Source: Microstegium vimineum (taxonomy: Eukaryota; Streptophyta; Magnoliopsida; Poales; Poaceae). Taken from it: DNA of 64,000 nt. The DNA is taken from NCBI GenBank assembly GCA_022036555.1, contig CM039141.1, positions 10,343,430-10,407,429 of the forward strand, in the 5' to 3' direction. Made by a program: the position numbers and the translations under genes. This document shows positions 22,991 to 37,572 of the stretch, in pieces; the stretch's first letter is position 1; every line of letters starts with the position of its first letter. The notes below the pieces were generated by a model, which was not told where the DNA came from, did no database searches, and saw only the letters and a program-made list of their open reading frames with translations.

Positions 22991-24277
22991 CTGAGAGTCC
23001 AGCATGCATGGTCCAAGCTTTGTTGTTTACCGCGTATGTACGTCAGCACGTGGTTGACAAACACCAATAGACCTCTATATTTTTCTCTTCAAACGCGTCT
23101 ATATATACACCATAATTGCTTTCACAAAGCTATTCAATTATTTATAGTTAAATAAATATTCGCATGGCCACTAAGGGACCCTTTATTAAAACACGAGAAT
23201 TTCACATGAATGAATCACGTAGAAGTTTCATAGATAAAAAAAAAAGTTCTTTGTTCCAGGGCCTAAAGAGGTTGAATAATACTTACGGTAGGCATATACA
23301 GGTACTAGACCAATCTCGCTAGTAAGATATACTCAGATTGCAGTTGAGATCTGCCAAAAACTAATGAACCATGAATCAATAACTAGCTACAATAGCCTGC
23401 CTTCTTGACACTGTTTGTATTGACCGTACGTACTCGATGGGCAGAGTTGGCAGCAAGGGAGCACATGCCTAGCATGTAAGCTAGCTACGGCAGCCGTGCA
23501 TGTGTGCCTTGCTGCCTTTGCATTGACAAGTCATTTTGTTGGTTAAGCTTAGTAGCTAAGCATGTGCATTATTGTGCAGCAGTATGCAGATTGGGAATTT
23601 ACTGAGCAATGACTTCTCAGGACGGGGGGCATGTGTCATGTGTGTGCTACAGTGAATCACGCAGAGGTTCTGATTGTTCTTGTTCTCTGCAACTGCAATC
23701 AATCTATTCTCGGAAACTGGACCTGCGAGTAAAGATGCCCAACGGGCCGGCCTGGATCGGGCATGGGCTAGGCACGGCCCGCAAGCTGCGAGTGAGAGAC
23801 GACGACGACCTGAGCTGATGGTAACTTATCTGGGCCATGAGATTAACGGACCGAGGCCTCTTAAAGCTTGTTTGAGTCGAAAGATTTACCACACGGGCCG
23901 AATCAAAGTACATCCAAACAGGCCTGAAGATAGTTTAGAATCTCGCCCCATCCACGGGGATATTAAAGAACCTTATGTTATACGGAGTACATATTTTAAG
24001 CGTTCTGAAGCAAAAAGGTTTCTGAATGTTCTTAGCCCCCCCCCAAAAAAAATGTAGATGAGGATGAGGAATTGGAATGGTCGAATAGAACGACAAAAAC
24101 TTGGAAGATTGGGAAAACAAGGGGGCCAAAGCGAACTCGCACATCTAAATACTGGGCCGAGATCAATCACAGTGTTATGAGTCCGCAGCCACAGCCCACA
24201 AGATCAATCAGCAGCACTGCACAAGGACTTTGTATGAGCTTTTTGAAACGAATAGCTGGAGTGCAGATACTGACATA
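22991..24277. other. Intergenic DNA with a short hAT-like terminus
   Basis: At about 23730 the sequence TAAAGATGCCCAACGGGCC resembles the left end of the hAT-like element at 4186, but no matching right end was found. The rest is unrecognised. Confidence 0.3.
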
Positions 24278-24282
24278 CATTG

Positions 24283-25504
24283 TGTCGGTGTTTAGAAACT
24301 ACCAACGAGTAAATTTGTACACGTGTCAGGTTCCGAATGGTGAGACAAAGAGACAAGAGGTTTATACTGGTTCGGACAAGAAATCCCTACGTCCAATGTG
24401 GAGCTGCTCGTGTTCCTTATCTCTTCCTGCAAAGGGCTACAAGCTGGTTCGAGAGAGGGGGTATGAGCCCCAGGTCTCTGTATGGTGTAGTGAGTGAATG
24501 TGCTATCGACTAGCCGTGTTCTTCGGGTGTGTGTGAGTGTGATCTCTTTCTCTAGAAGCTTGAGAGTAGAGAGTCGGTCCCTTGAGTCGTCCCCCCTGTC
24601 CTCCTTTTATAGTCGCAAGGAGGGCAGGGGAGTTACAAACATGCGTCGAGAGATATCTACCTAGGATACCGAGCCCTTTCCTTCCTCACGAAGGATGTTA
24701 GACACTTATAATACTATATTCCTATTGTCTCTGTACTTGGTCGGAGGAGGGGAGTCGTGTCGGCTCCTCGTTGCATCGCCGGAGGATACGGGGGGGGGGG
24801 GTCCGGTTGAGCCCGTAGCGTAGTAGAGGTATGGAGTTCGTTGTACCGTTGGAAGGTACACGGCTGTACCTTCTTATAGTTCTTTTTGTATATGGTGGAT
24901 TCCTCCACCCTGGGCCAATGGATTTCGTTACCTGGTGGGGCCCATGTACCCGACGTACCTCCGCTTGAAGGGTTCCTGTAGGGGCTCGGAGGCATGAGGA
25001 GTTGTCGTTGCTTCTTGGAGGCGTGGGTCCTACCTGTTCAGAGATTCGGTTCCGTCCTGTCCCTAGCCGGAGGACTCGTCGTGTCTCCGTTTTGGTAGGG
25101 GACTAGGGGGTTATCCTGAGCTCCGGTTTATACGGAGTGTACGATCCCTCAGGGTGATGTACCTCCGTTCTTATCGTTCGCACTGTCAGCGCCTATGGAG
25201 TGATAGTTACCACCTTCTAGAAGGGGGTAAATAGGTCTTTTCCCTACCAGCGGCGCTCTTCACGTCTTCCGCTGGCTGTGGAGCCGTCTCGCTCCCTACG
25301 TTGGGCGAGACGAAAACACGTCTGCCCGGGGGCACGTCTGCCTACCCGAGCCGGCGGGATTCTACGAATCACATGCCCCTTCTTCACGGGCCGGTGGTGA
25401 TTTGTCCCTGGTGAACTTTTTATCCCTATCTAGATGACCGTCGTTGGGCCTCCGGTTTGCTGTTTTGTTTTCGAAGGTTTTGTCATTAAATTAGATCTCC
25501 GACA
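24283..25504 (-). mobile_element. Solo LTR, 1222 bp, TSD CATTG
   Basis: Begins TGTCGGTG and ends CTCCGACA, so both ends carry the TGTCGG/CCGACA inverted dinucleotide-type termini of plant LTRs. Identical 5-bp duplications CATTG flank it (24278-24282 and 25505-25509). No internal domain or second LTR adjoins it, so it is a solo LTR left by LTR-LTR recombination. A GACTATAAAAGGAGG promoter-like TATA box reads on the minus strand at about 24600-24615, favouring minus orientation. The family is unresolved, probably gypsy-like by size and ends. Confidence 0.82.
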
Positions 25505-25509
25505 CATTG

Positions 25510-26473
25510 ATTTGTTTTCCAGAAACTTCTTTCACGTATCGTCTTAACCCAAGTCGTCGTCCCAATTTATACACTCGGCAGCGCAAAGGTCAGTGAAAAA
25601 ACATTCTGGAGAGTAGAATGGAATGAATTCCCTATAAAATAATTTTTTTAAATATAAAAAAAGGATGAAGATGCTGCCGTGCCGGATCTGAGAAATCCCT
25701 GGTCCCTGGAGCCGGATAGCAGAATAACGGACCGGGGTGTGGGCGCATTCTTAAATGGACCTCCGTGTCTGGTCCAGGCTCCTGAAAAGCCGGCCCACGA
25801 GAAGACGTGTCCATGTCTCCTACTCTCCGTGCCGGGATTTTTTTTGTTTTGTTTTGATTGACACGGAGTAGTTTAGGTTGAATGACAATGCAACCTTTTT
25901 GTTTCAACTGCGTTATAGGTTCTTTGTGTTGGAACATGTTAACCTGGTTATTTAAAAGTACCTGACTTTGATATGTGTGTTCATATTTTTCTAGAATTAT
26001 TCTAAGATTCAATGGCATTGCTCTTTCTTTGATAAACAACATGTTCGTCCATAACGAGTCCGTGTGTCTGTACCGTGTAATTTTTTTCTAAAAAAAAGAG
26101 AAAATTGTACGGTTGACTGACACTGTATGTCAAAATTTCTAATTATAGCGAGTTTGGAGTTACTGCTCACCGTTCTTCAGTAGATTAAACTTTTAAATGA
26201 AATGGGCCTGTTGGTAGATGGGAATCAACTCACTGCTCTGCTGCCCCCCAACGACCCACTTGTCTTGTCACATGTGTGCGATAATATTTCTGCCCTAAAA
26301 GAACTTGATGCTGCGAATCATCGGCAACCAGAAGCATTTTACAGTGCAAAAGTCTCCTGATCGATTGATGTATCGGTGCCTTTCTGCGCACATGATTGTA
26401 TGGATCCTGCACGCATGCACGCTTGCAGATGCATGCAGTTCATCCAAGCGTTGCACACACGCATTCCTGGACC
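25510..26473. other. Intergenic DNA
   Basis: AT-rich DNA with no supported gene. A moderately GC-rich patch lies at 25670-25830. Confidence 0.3.
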
Positions 26474-26478
26474 ACAAC

Positions 26479-28539
26479 TGCGAACACATGGTTGGTATAT
26501 GCCCATGATGTTCAGTTTTGTAATGAGTGATTGATCAACACTTGAGTGTTTCAGTTTGAGCGGTTATCACTAATCCTTTGCGAAAGCAAATGTGTGCCTG
26601 TCTATCGGCTTGTGGTGTGTAGGTACTATGCCTAGTGACAGTGGTCAATGGCGTGGAGAAGGTCGAGTAGAGGTTTGCCGTGCCGATGGACTGAGAGCGG
26701 TGAAGGGCGGAAGCGGGGCTCGGACTGAGGGACCATGAGCGCCGGCGGACTAGCTGTGGTGGCTAGTACTTGGCACCGGCGAGTGCGACAAGACATTGAG
26801 GTAGACCGAGTCGACCAAGTCAAGACGGCGGACGAGCGGATCGAGCGGAGGCTCATGGGACTCGGAGTCCGACCGGGCGAGGACAAGGTGGCTCGAGTCG
26901 AGTGGTTTGGTGGTTTGGGCCTCAAAACCATCGAAGGACGGTTTCTGAGTTTGGGCCTCAAAACTCGGGGTTCGGTAGTTGAGCCAAAAGCTACCGGTGG
27001 CGAGTTTCGCGGGTTTGGGCCTCAAAACCCGGGCGGAGCTTCCGAGGAAGCGGGAATGGCACGTGGCGGAATCCTGGAGGTTGCGTCGAGGCGACGACAA
27101 CTCCCGGCAGGAAGCGGGGCCGTCCATTCAAACGAGTGGCTGAGAGTTATCGACTTGGATTACAATGTCTTAGGGCTAGGTAATTCGGTCATGTATCTAA
27201 GGGGGTCTTTGGGAAATAGTCACAGCCCTGTTAAATAGGGGATGAAGGGGTATCCTCATCCCATCTCTTGAACCCTAATCATTTGTCCCAACTCTCTCTC
27301 TCTAGTTCATGAGATCCCTAGGTTGATTTCACCAACCTCTGTAAGAACTTGAGTTTGTTGCGAGGAATCGAAGGCCGTAACCTCCGTAAGGCATGGTGGC
27401 TTCGATTTCCTGACCGTGTCCCCGTTTTGCTTATGTTCTTCGCGTATTGCTTTTGCTCCCTCTTTTTCCCGAGTTGATTTCTCTTTGTAGGGAGTAGCTC
27501 TTGCAAATCCGTTTGAACCAAGTTGTTAGTATTCGTGAGGAGCATCTTTGCACCGAAGGAATTCTCCTCAAACCTCACGAGTACGTAGATCGGGCGATTT
27601 CTTTGCAACGTTCTTCATTTTCTCTCTTTTCCCCCAAATCTCTTTTTCTCGTTTACTCACACCAAATTGAACGATGATTTCTTCGGGATAGCTCCTCCAT
27701 AGAACTAGGATCATGCCTACAAAGTTTGGTTGCTATTGGTGAACATTTGGTCGTGATTTGGAAGGATTTGGTGGAGAGAAAATCGTTTTCGCGGGTTTCA
27801 GCAGCTCTGCTCGCAAGTGTCGGACTAGGCTCCGGACGACTCTCCCCTAGCTCCGGACCATAGCAAGTGATCCGGTGGTCTTGACCTCAGACGTGTCAAG
27901 CAGCGAAGGGCGTCAGACCAAGCTCCGTACTACTCGCTTTTGAGGCTCCGGACCATACCCCATTGGTCCGGTGGTCTCTGTCTGAGAGCCTGCCAAACGT
28001 CGGACCAGTTGGCATAGTCCGACGGTGGTGGTCCGACGGGTGGTCCGGAGCAAGGGTGCTCACTGCATAGTTTTCGGCAGTGTGGAAGGTGAGCACCGGA
28101 CCACTCTCCTTGGTCCGGAGGTTGCGTCGGACTAGTCCGGAGCAGGTCGTCCGGAGGTCGGGTGCTCTCTGCTCGTTTTGGTCTCGGCTGGTGAGAGCGT
28201 CGGACCAGCCACGGACCACTCGTCTTTGGTCCGGAGGTCCAGCCTGAACTGGTCCGAAGCTCTCTGTTGGTTTGCTGTTTTCGTCCGTTTTTCCTAGGTT
28301 ATTGTCTCTTTTCAATAGAGGTTGAGAACTTGGTCTTTGGGGTTTCCGGTGAGTTTTCCTCCACTGCCGGTGAGCTCTCAATTCTCCGTTTTTGTCTGAA
28401 TCCCCGCTCGCGTTGCTCGAGGGAGGTTGAGCACCCAACAACTGGGTTTGGTTTTTGGGAAGAGTGACCCGAATATTTCGAGAGAAATTTGAGGCTCCCA
28501 TTCACCACCCCCCTCTGGGTCGCCGTTCTCGGTCCTTCA
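26479..28539 (+). mobile_element. Solo LTR, about 2.06 kb, TSD ACAAC
   Basis: Starts TG and ends GGTCCTTCA, with the preceding TCACC..CCCCCTCTGGGTCG block typical of 3' ends of plant LTRs. Identical 5-bp ACAAC copies flank it (26474-26478 and 28540-28544). No PBS follows the right end, consistent with a solo LTR. Internally, a TTTGGGCCTCAAAAC motif recurs three times (26920-27030), and a cluster of GGTCCGG / CGGACCA motifs covers 27810-28262. An open frame of 167 codons at 26735-27238 spans the first repeat cluster and has no recognisable domain. The left boundary is set only by TG plus the TSD. Confidence 0.65.
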
Positions 28540-28616
28540 ACAACCTGCTCGTTCAGGTGGCTGCTGGGGACCTTGAGGTCGTACTTGTTTTATTTTTGTT
28601 GGGGTCATGTGAGGTA

Positions 28617-28873
28617 CTCCCTCTGTCCCTAAATAGATGTCATTCTCGCTTCCCGATAAGTCAATATTTTCAAAATGTCGACAATTATTTATTAAAATAT
28701 ATAAATAATTATGTTAAGTAATTAGTATCATTGAAAAGATCTTTAAGTCTAGTTTTTTAACAAATTTATTTGAAGATATAAATGTTGCACGTATTTTCTA
28801 CAAACTTAATCAAAGTTGTAAAAGTTTGACCTACAAGCATCCCATAGCGACATCCTTTTTGGGACGGAGGGAG
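28617..28873. mobile_element. Stowaway MITE
   Basis: 257 bp with ends CTCCCTCTGTCCCTAAA and TTTTTTGGGACGGAGGGAG, and TA duplications at 28615-28616 and 28874-28875. Confidence 0.9.
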
Positions 28874-28942
28874 TAGATGCACGTCTGTCGTTTTTTTAAC
28901 CTGATCGACGACTCAGCTGCTCGTCTCTATCTTCACTCTTTA

Positions 28943-29019
28943 GGGTCTGTTTGGAACGCAGGAATTTCACAGGAATCAGTTCATTTTCACAGAAAAAATC
29001 CCGCGTTCCAAACAACCCC
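28943..29019. mobile_element. Very short Tourist-like MITE, TTA duplication
   Basis: Only 77 bp: ends GGGTCTGTTTGGAACGC and GCGTTCCAAACAACCCC form 17-bp inverted repeats, flanked by TTA (28940-28942 and 29020-29022). Confidence 0.8.
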
Positions 29020-29022
29020 TTA

Positions 29023-32633
<3,611 letters not shown>

Positions 32634-32638
32634 CCGGA

Positions 32639-32817
32639 TATAGAAATATATGTTGGATAGGTTACCCTCTAAGGGGCCCTTGTATTCCATTATATAGGTA
32701 TGTTATATCTTGATACAATAACCAGTTTACAGTATGGTACAATAACGTTACATAGGTTGACCGTGGGACAAAGTCCACCACGGTTACAACACCTGATATT
32801 ATCTAAATATCTTAACA
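32639..32817 (-). repeat. 3' LTR of the copia element
   Basis: 179 bp. On the minus strand it starts TGTTAAGATATTTAG, just after the purine tract. It matches 48219-48392 with scattered substitutions and a few-base indel. Confidence 0.9.
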
Positions 32818-32829
32818 TCCTCCCTCAAT

Positions 32830-33992
32830 CTCAGCCACTAACTAAGTTGAGATTGAACCTGAAATCTCGTAGCTTTGCAGCCGAGATCGGTTTTGTGAAG
32901 CCATCTACAACTTGATGTGACGTCCAACAATTTCTGCGCCACCCTTTCACGCACAAAGTGAAAATCAATCTCTATGTGCTTGGTTCTTGCATGGAACACT
33001 GGATTAGCAGACAAGTACTTAGCACCAATATTATCACACCAGAGTCGTGCCACTGGGGGTGTGGTACACCAAGTTCTGCTAACAGACGTTGAATCCACAT
33101 CATCTCTGCCGTTGCATTTGCTAATGACTTATATCCCGCTTCAGTACTTGAGCGAGACACTGTGGGTTGTTTGCGAGCACTCCACGATACAAGATTAGGT
33201 CCAAAAAATACTGCAAACCCCCCAGTCGACCTCCTGTCATCCACGCATCCTGTCCAAACCGCATCAGAGAAAGCACTGACAATAGTGGATCTGGACTTCC
33301 TCAGTTTTAACCCCATCGACAGAGTTCCTTTAACATAGCGTAAAATCCGTTTTACCGCACTCCAATGAACAGTCGTCGGTGAATGGAGGAACTGACAAAC
33401 CTTGTTCACCGCGAAGGAGAGATCTGGCCTTGTAAGTGTTAGATATTGAAGAGCACCAACCACACTCCTGTACTTCGTAGAGTCTTATTCCCCAAGTCTA
33501 TCCCCTTCGGTGAGACTAAGCTTTTCAGTTGTAGAGATAGGGGTATCGACTGACTTGCAGTTCCACATATTCGCACGTTTTACCACATCAGTGGCATACT
33601 GTTCCTGAGAGATAACACGGCCATCTATTTTATTCTTGATCTCAATACCAAGAAAGTAGTGAAGATCACCAAGATCTTTAAGAGCAAATTCCGCTTCAAG
33701 ATCCTTGAGTAAGGCTTTGGTTGCTGCTGGTGATGAACTTGCCACGATAATGTCGTCAACATACACCAGCACAAACATACTAACAGTCTTCTTCTGATAA
33801 TAAACAGAGATGTGTCGCCCTTGGATGGTGTAAATCCCAGTTGAATTAGCTTGCCACAAAGTCGCGCATACCACGCACGTGGAGCTTGCTTAAGACCATA
33901 AAGGGCTTTATCCAATTTGCAAACATAGGAGGGGTGTTGGGCATCTTCATATCCCGGTGGCTGGCGCATATAGACTTCCTCTTCAAGAACAC
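32830..33992 (-). pseudogene. copia pol, RT C-terminal half and RNase H, broken
   Basis: Minus strand. After the LTR insertion point, RT continues with MRQPPGYED, LDKALYGLKQAPRAWYARL and, in another frame, the catalytic YVDD box in LVYVDDIIVASSS. RNase H follows (RYVKGTLSMGLKL, DRRSTGGFAVFFG, SWSARKQPTVSRSSTEAGYK, FHARTKHIEIDFHFVRERV). Frames change at about 33830 and again near 33010, and an in-frame stop lies near 33487, so it is non-functional. These enzymes would copy element RNA into cDNA inside the virus-like particle. Confidence 0.88.
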
Positions 33993-35683
33993 TGAAGAAT
34001 CATGGACCCTTGTGTTTAGGCGATTAACGACAATACTAGGTCACTATGACTAACGTGTGTTTTGCAGAGGCAAAGTCATTCGTGTTAGATCATTAGTGAT
34101 GCAATTTGAATGGGCTTAATGGATATTCATGCCCCCAAGATGGAAATCGTTTCGGTTGCAAAGGATGAAGATACAAGTCGAAGACTAGGCTAGTCCTTAG
34201 TGCCATAAGGTTGAGAAGGGCACTAAGTATAGCTTGGGTTTTGTTTTTCCTTTGACCGTACTATAAAGGGGGGTATGAGATTAGTAGCTTGACCTAGGAG
34301 AGTTTAGGAGAGTGGGTATATGCACACTTGTCACAACTAGTCCTAGAGACCTTGCTTTCAGCCCATGGTTAACCCTAGAAATGGTAGAAGCAAAATCCCT
34401 TGAGAAATCTCAGCGAAAACAGTTGAAATAGGGGGAGAAAGAGACTCCGGACCAGTCTGCCAAGTAGGCGTCGGACCATAGCAGAGTGGTCCGACGGTCC
34501 CTGACTTAGGCAAAAGTTCAGCTCGAGAAGCTCCGGATCACCTGTCTGGAGAGCGTCGGACCATAGGAGAGTGGTCCGATGGCTCGTGTCAGAGAGAGAG
34601 AAGGCTTCGGACTAGTCCGACGGTGAGTCCGACGGCTAGTCCGACGGTTCAAGACAGGAGGTTGGTTTCATACAGTAAGCCCCCTGGCTCCGGACCAGAG
34701 CGTCGGACTAGGGCTCCGGACCAAGGAGAGTGGTCCGGTGGTTCGAAAAAGAGAAGATGTTTTTCACTCAGTGAGCACCCTGGCTCCGAACCAGTGCATC
34801 GGACCAGGGCGTCGGACCAAGCAGAGTAGTCCGACGGTGCCTGAGTTGGAATTCAGAGTGAGCTCCGGACCAGTGTGCTTGGTCCGGTGGTGTAAGCTCC
34901 GGACTAGTCCGGTGGCTTCGCAGAGAGAGGAAAAAGCAAAAAAACGGCTAGTTTTGGAGGTGGGGACTATTTATAGTTTCCCCCTTAGTCCTTAGGACTG
35001 CTCTTGGCCATTGTTTCAACTAGTGACACCTTGAGAAAACCTTTGGAGAGTCAAGTGCCTAGTGAGGGAGAGATTAGAGAGAGTTCATCTTGTTCTTCCC
35101 TCCTAGAGTGATTAGGAGTGACTTGTGTGCATCCATCCACCTTCCTAGCCTTGAGTTGGTCAAGTGAAGGTCTTGTGCTTGTTACTCTTGGTGTTCGACA
35201 GCACCTAGACGGTTTGGTGGTGTTCGGAGGAAGTGATCGCCGGAAGATTGTTGGTGGCTCTTCTCCAAGCTTCTGTGATCGGTTGTGGGCGATTCACCGA
35301 GCCGGAGTGGCGAAGAATCAGCCCGTAGAGAGCACTCTACCCTTGTGCGGGTAGAGGGGGAGCGATACCTTGCGAGGTGCTCCAACGAGGACTAGGGCGG
35401 TGTCGACACCTCAATACCTCGGGAAAACATCGCTGCATCACTGAGAATTTCTTTTCCCTAGCTCTTTACATTTCCGCATTACATTCCGTCTTATTTTTAT
35501 CTTACCTACTAGAATTGCTTAGGTTGCTCTTAATTTCCATGAACTGCTACCGCTTTCTAGCTAGGACACACGGACCGTTGGCATTTGATAGGGGGTGATT
35601 GGCATTTGATAGGTTTTCATATTTGCTTTAGAAATTTAAAACAAGCCCAATTCACCCCCCTCTTGGGCATCTTGATCCTTTCA
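33993..35683 (+). mobile_element. Solo Sirevirus-type LTR, 1691 bp, TSD AACAC, inside copia RT
   Basis: Starts TGAAGAATCATGG and ends GATCCTTTCA. The 5-bp AACAC copies at 33988-33992 and 35684-35688 are identical, and the copia RT reading resumes across it (FLHGV before, then the VYMRQPPG part), so it is a complete LTR inserted alone. It contains promoter-like TATA boxes (ACTATAAAGG about 34259; CTATTTATAG about 34967) and a dense block of GTCGGACCA / GGTCCGACGG inverted motifs (34445-34915). Its first about 790 bp is nearly identical to the partial LTR at 45586-46379. Confidence 0.92.
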
Positions 35684-35945
35684 AACACCATGAAGGAAGG
35701 CGTTTTGTACATCAAGCTGGCGCAATGACCACCCTTGGGAGACTGCCACTGACAACACGAGACGAATAGTTGCAGCTTTCACCACTGGACTCAACGTGTC
35801 CTCGTAGTCGACTCCATACCGCTGCTTGTACCCCTTTGCTACAAGTCTCGCCTTGTAACGATCAACTGAACCATCAGCTTTCCGTTTTATCTTGTACACC
35901 CATTTGCTCCCTATGATTTTCTTGCCTTGTGGTTCAGGAACAAGA
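35684..35945 (-). pseudogene. copia RT N-terminal fragment
   Basis: Minus strand. It reads WHLVPEPQGKK, SKWVYKIKRKADGSVDRYK, ARLVAKGYKQ and LRQLDVQNAFLHGV, the N-terminal RT motifs of copia pol. Its left end abuts the solo LTR duplication and its right end joins Sirevirus gag at about 35938-35958. It is the only copia sequence left between the two Sirevirus pieces. Confidence 0.9.
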
Positions 35946-37572
35946 TGCCAGGAACAAGTTTGACTCAAAGAAGAAGAAATTCTTCACAAGCTCTTCAAGG
36001 AAGCCAATCTCCCAAATGAAGTGCTACAATTGCGGCACTCTTGGTCATCTAGCTCATGCGTGTCCCGAAGAGAAGAAAGACAAGTTCAAGAACAACAAGT
36101 TCAAGAACTTCAAGAAGAACAAGGGCGGCAATGATGACTCAAGTGATGATGACAAGAAGCAAGACAAGCCATACAAGAAGAAGAAGAACTTCAACTTCCA
36201 CAAGAAGAAGGATGGCAAGGCTTACATTGTGGGTGATTGGCTCACCGATATTGATGATTCAAGTGACTCCTCCGATGATGAGAGTGAAGAAGAGAAGGTG
36301 GCCGCATTGGTGATTGGTTCTTCGATTCCACCGCCACCTCCTCCTTCATCGCCGGGCTCATTCTCTACACATCTATGCCTTATGGCTAAAGGTGATAAGA
36401 AGGTACAAAAAGAGGATGATGGTGATGACCTCTCTAGTGATGATAGTGACGATGAAGAAGCACCTTCCTATGATGAGCTAATTAAAATTTACAACAAGTA
36501 CGCTAGCATCATAAGGAAGTACAAGAGTAAAAATGATAAACTTCTTGAAATCAAAGAAAACTTGCATGATAAGCTTGACAACTTGTCTAGTGCTAATGAT
36601 GATTTGAAGCTTGAGATTAATTCTCTCACATCTAGCACTAGGGAGCTCAAAGCCTCTCTTAAGCAAGCAAATGAGAAACATGATAAGCTTGAGAAGTCAT
36701 CCCAAGAGCTCCACACAAGGTATAACTTGCTAAAAGATGACTGCAACCAAGTGAAAAATGATCATGGCACACTAGTGGTAGCAAATGAATTGCTTACTCA
36801 AGATCTTAAACATGTTGCTACTAACCCGTGTGCTAAGTGTGCAAGTGCTACCTCTTGTGAAATCGAGCTTGATGATGTGACTCTTGAGCAAAGTGCTAAG
36901 TGCAAGGGCAAGAGAGTTGTAGAAGCCGACAAGTATGATGATTATATGAAGATGAGGGAAGAGAACTCAAAGCTCAAGGAAGAGCTAATCAACCTCAAGG
37001 CAAACAAGCCCTTCACCATCAAGCCGGCTCAAGAAGAAGACAAAGATGCTATCACTTTGATCAACTCTCTTCGAGAAAAAATTGCCAAGCTCAAGAATGA
37101 CAAGACCAAGCTTACAAGTGGCCTTGAAAAGTTCATCAAGGGCCATAATCTCCAAAGTGAGCTTCTAATGAGCACCGTCATGAAGAATGACAAGACCGAT
37201 ATTGGGTACAAGGAAAATCACGTGATGAAGGCCAAGGTCAAGATTGAAGCCAAGAACTACTACAAGAACAAGTACAATGGCTACAATCAAGAGAAGCCAA
37301 AGCCCAAGACTAAGAGGTGTTTTGGATGTGGACAAATTGGTCATTTCGAGTTTCAATGCAAGACTTCACTTCCCAAGACCTTGTCCAAGCACACTAGGCC
37401 ATTTGGTCATGATGCTCACTATTTCATCAACAAAGATTCCAAGGGTAGACCACTTGTGGTGTTTCTTGGACCACCAATGAAGAACAAGCCTAGGGTTCTT
37501 TGGGTTGCTAAGGAGTTGGTTGACAAGGCAATGGGGCCCCGCACTAAGGGGGTTCCCAAACAACAAGCTTAA
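35946..37572 (+). pseudogene. Sirevirus Gag, N-terminally truncated
   Basis: An uninterrupted frame of about 540 codons to TAA at 37570-37572. In order it has: a basic start, a first knuckle CYNCGTLGHLAHAC (about 36022-36063), Lys/Asp-rich low-complexity sequence, an acidic serine patch, a long predicted coiled coil (about 36470-37200, Lys/Glu/Asn/Leu-rich heptads), a second knuckle CFGCGQIGHFEFQC (about 37318-37359), and a C-terminal part ending GVPKQQA. Gag forms the particle and binds element RNA. The N-terminal capsid region is absent because the sequence begins at a rearrangement junction. It has no start codon of its own. Confidence 0.88.

Noticed and set aside
23171..23270. Possible MITE (GGGACCCTTTATT ... 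GTTCCAGGGCC)
   Set aside because: Ends are only loosely inverted and no target duplication was seen.
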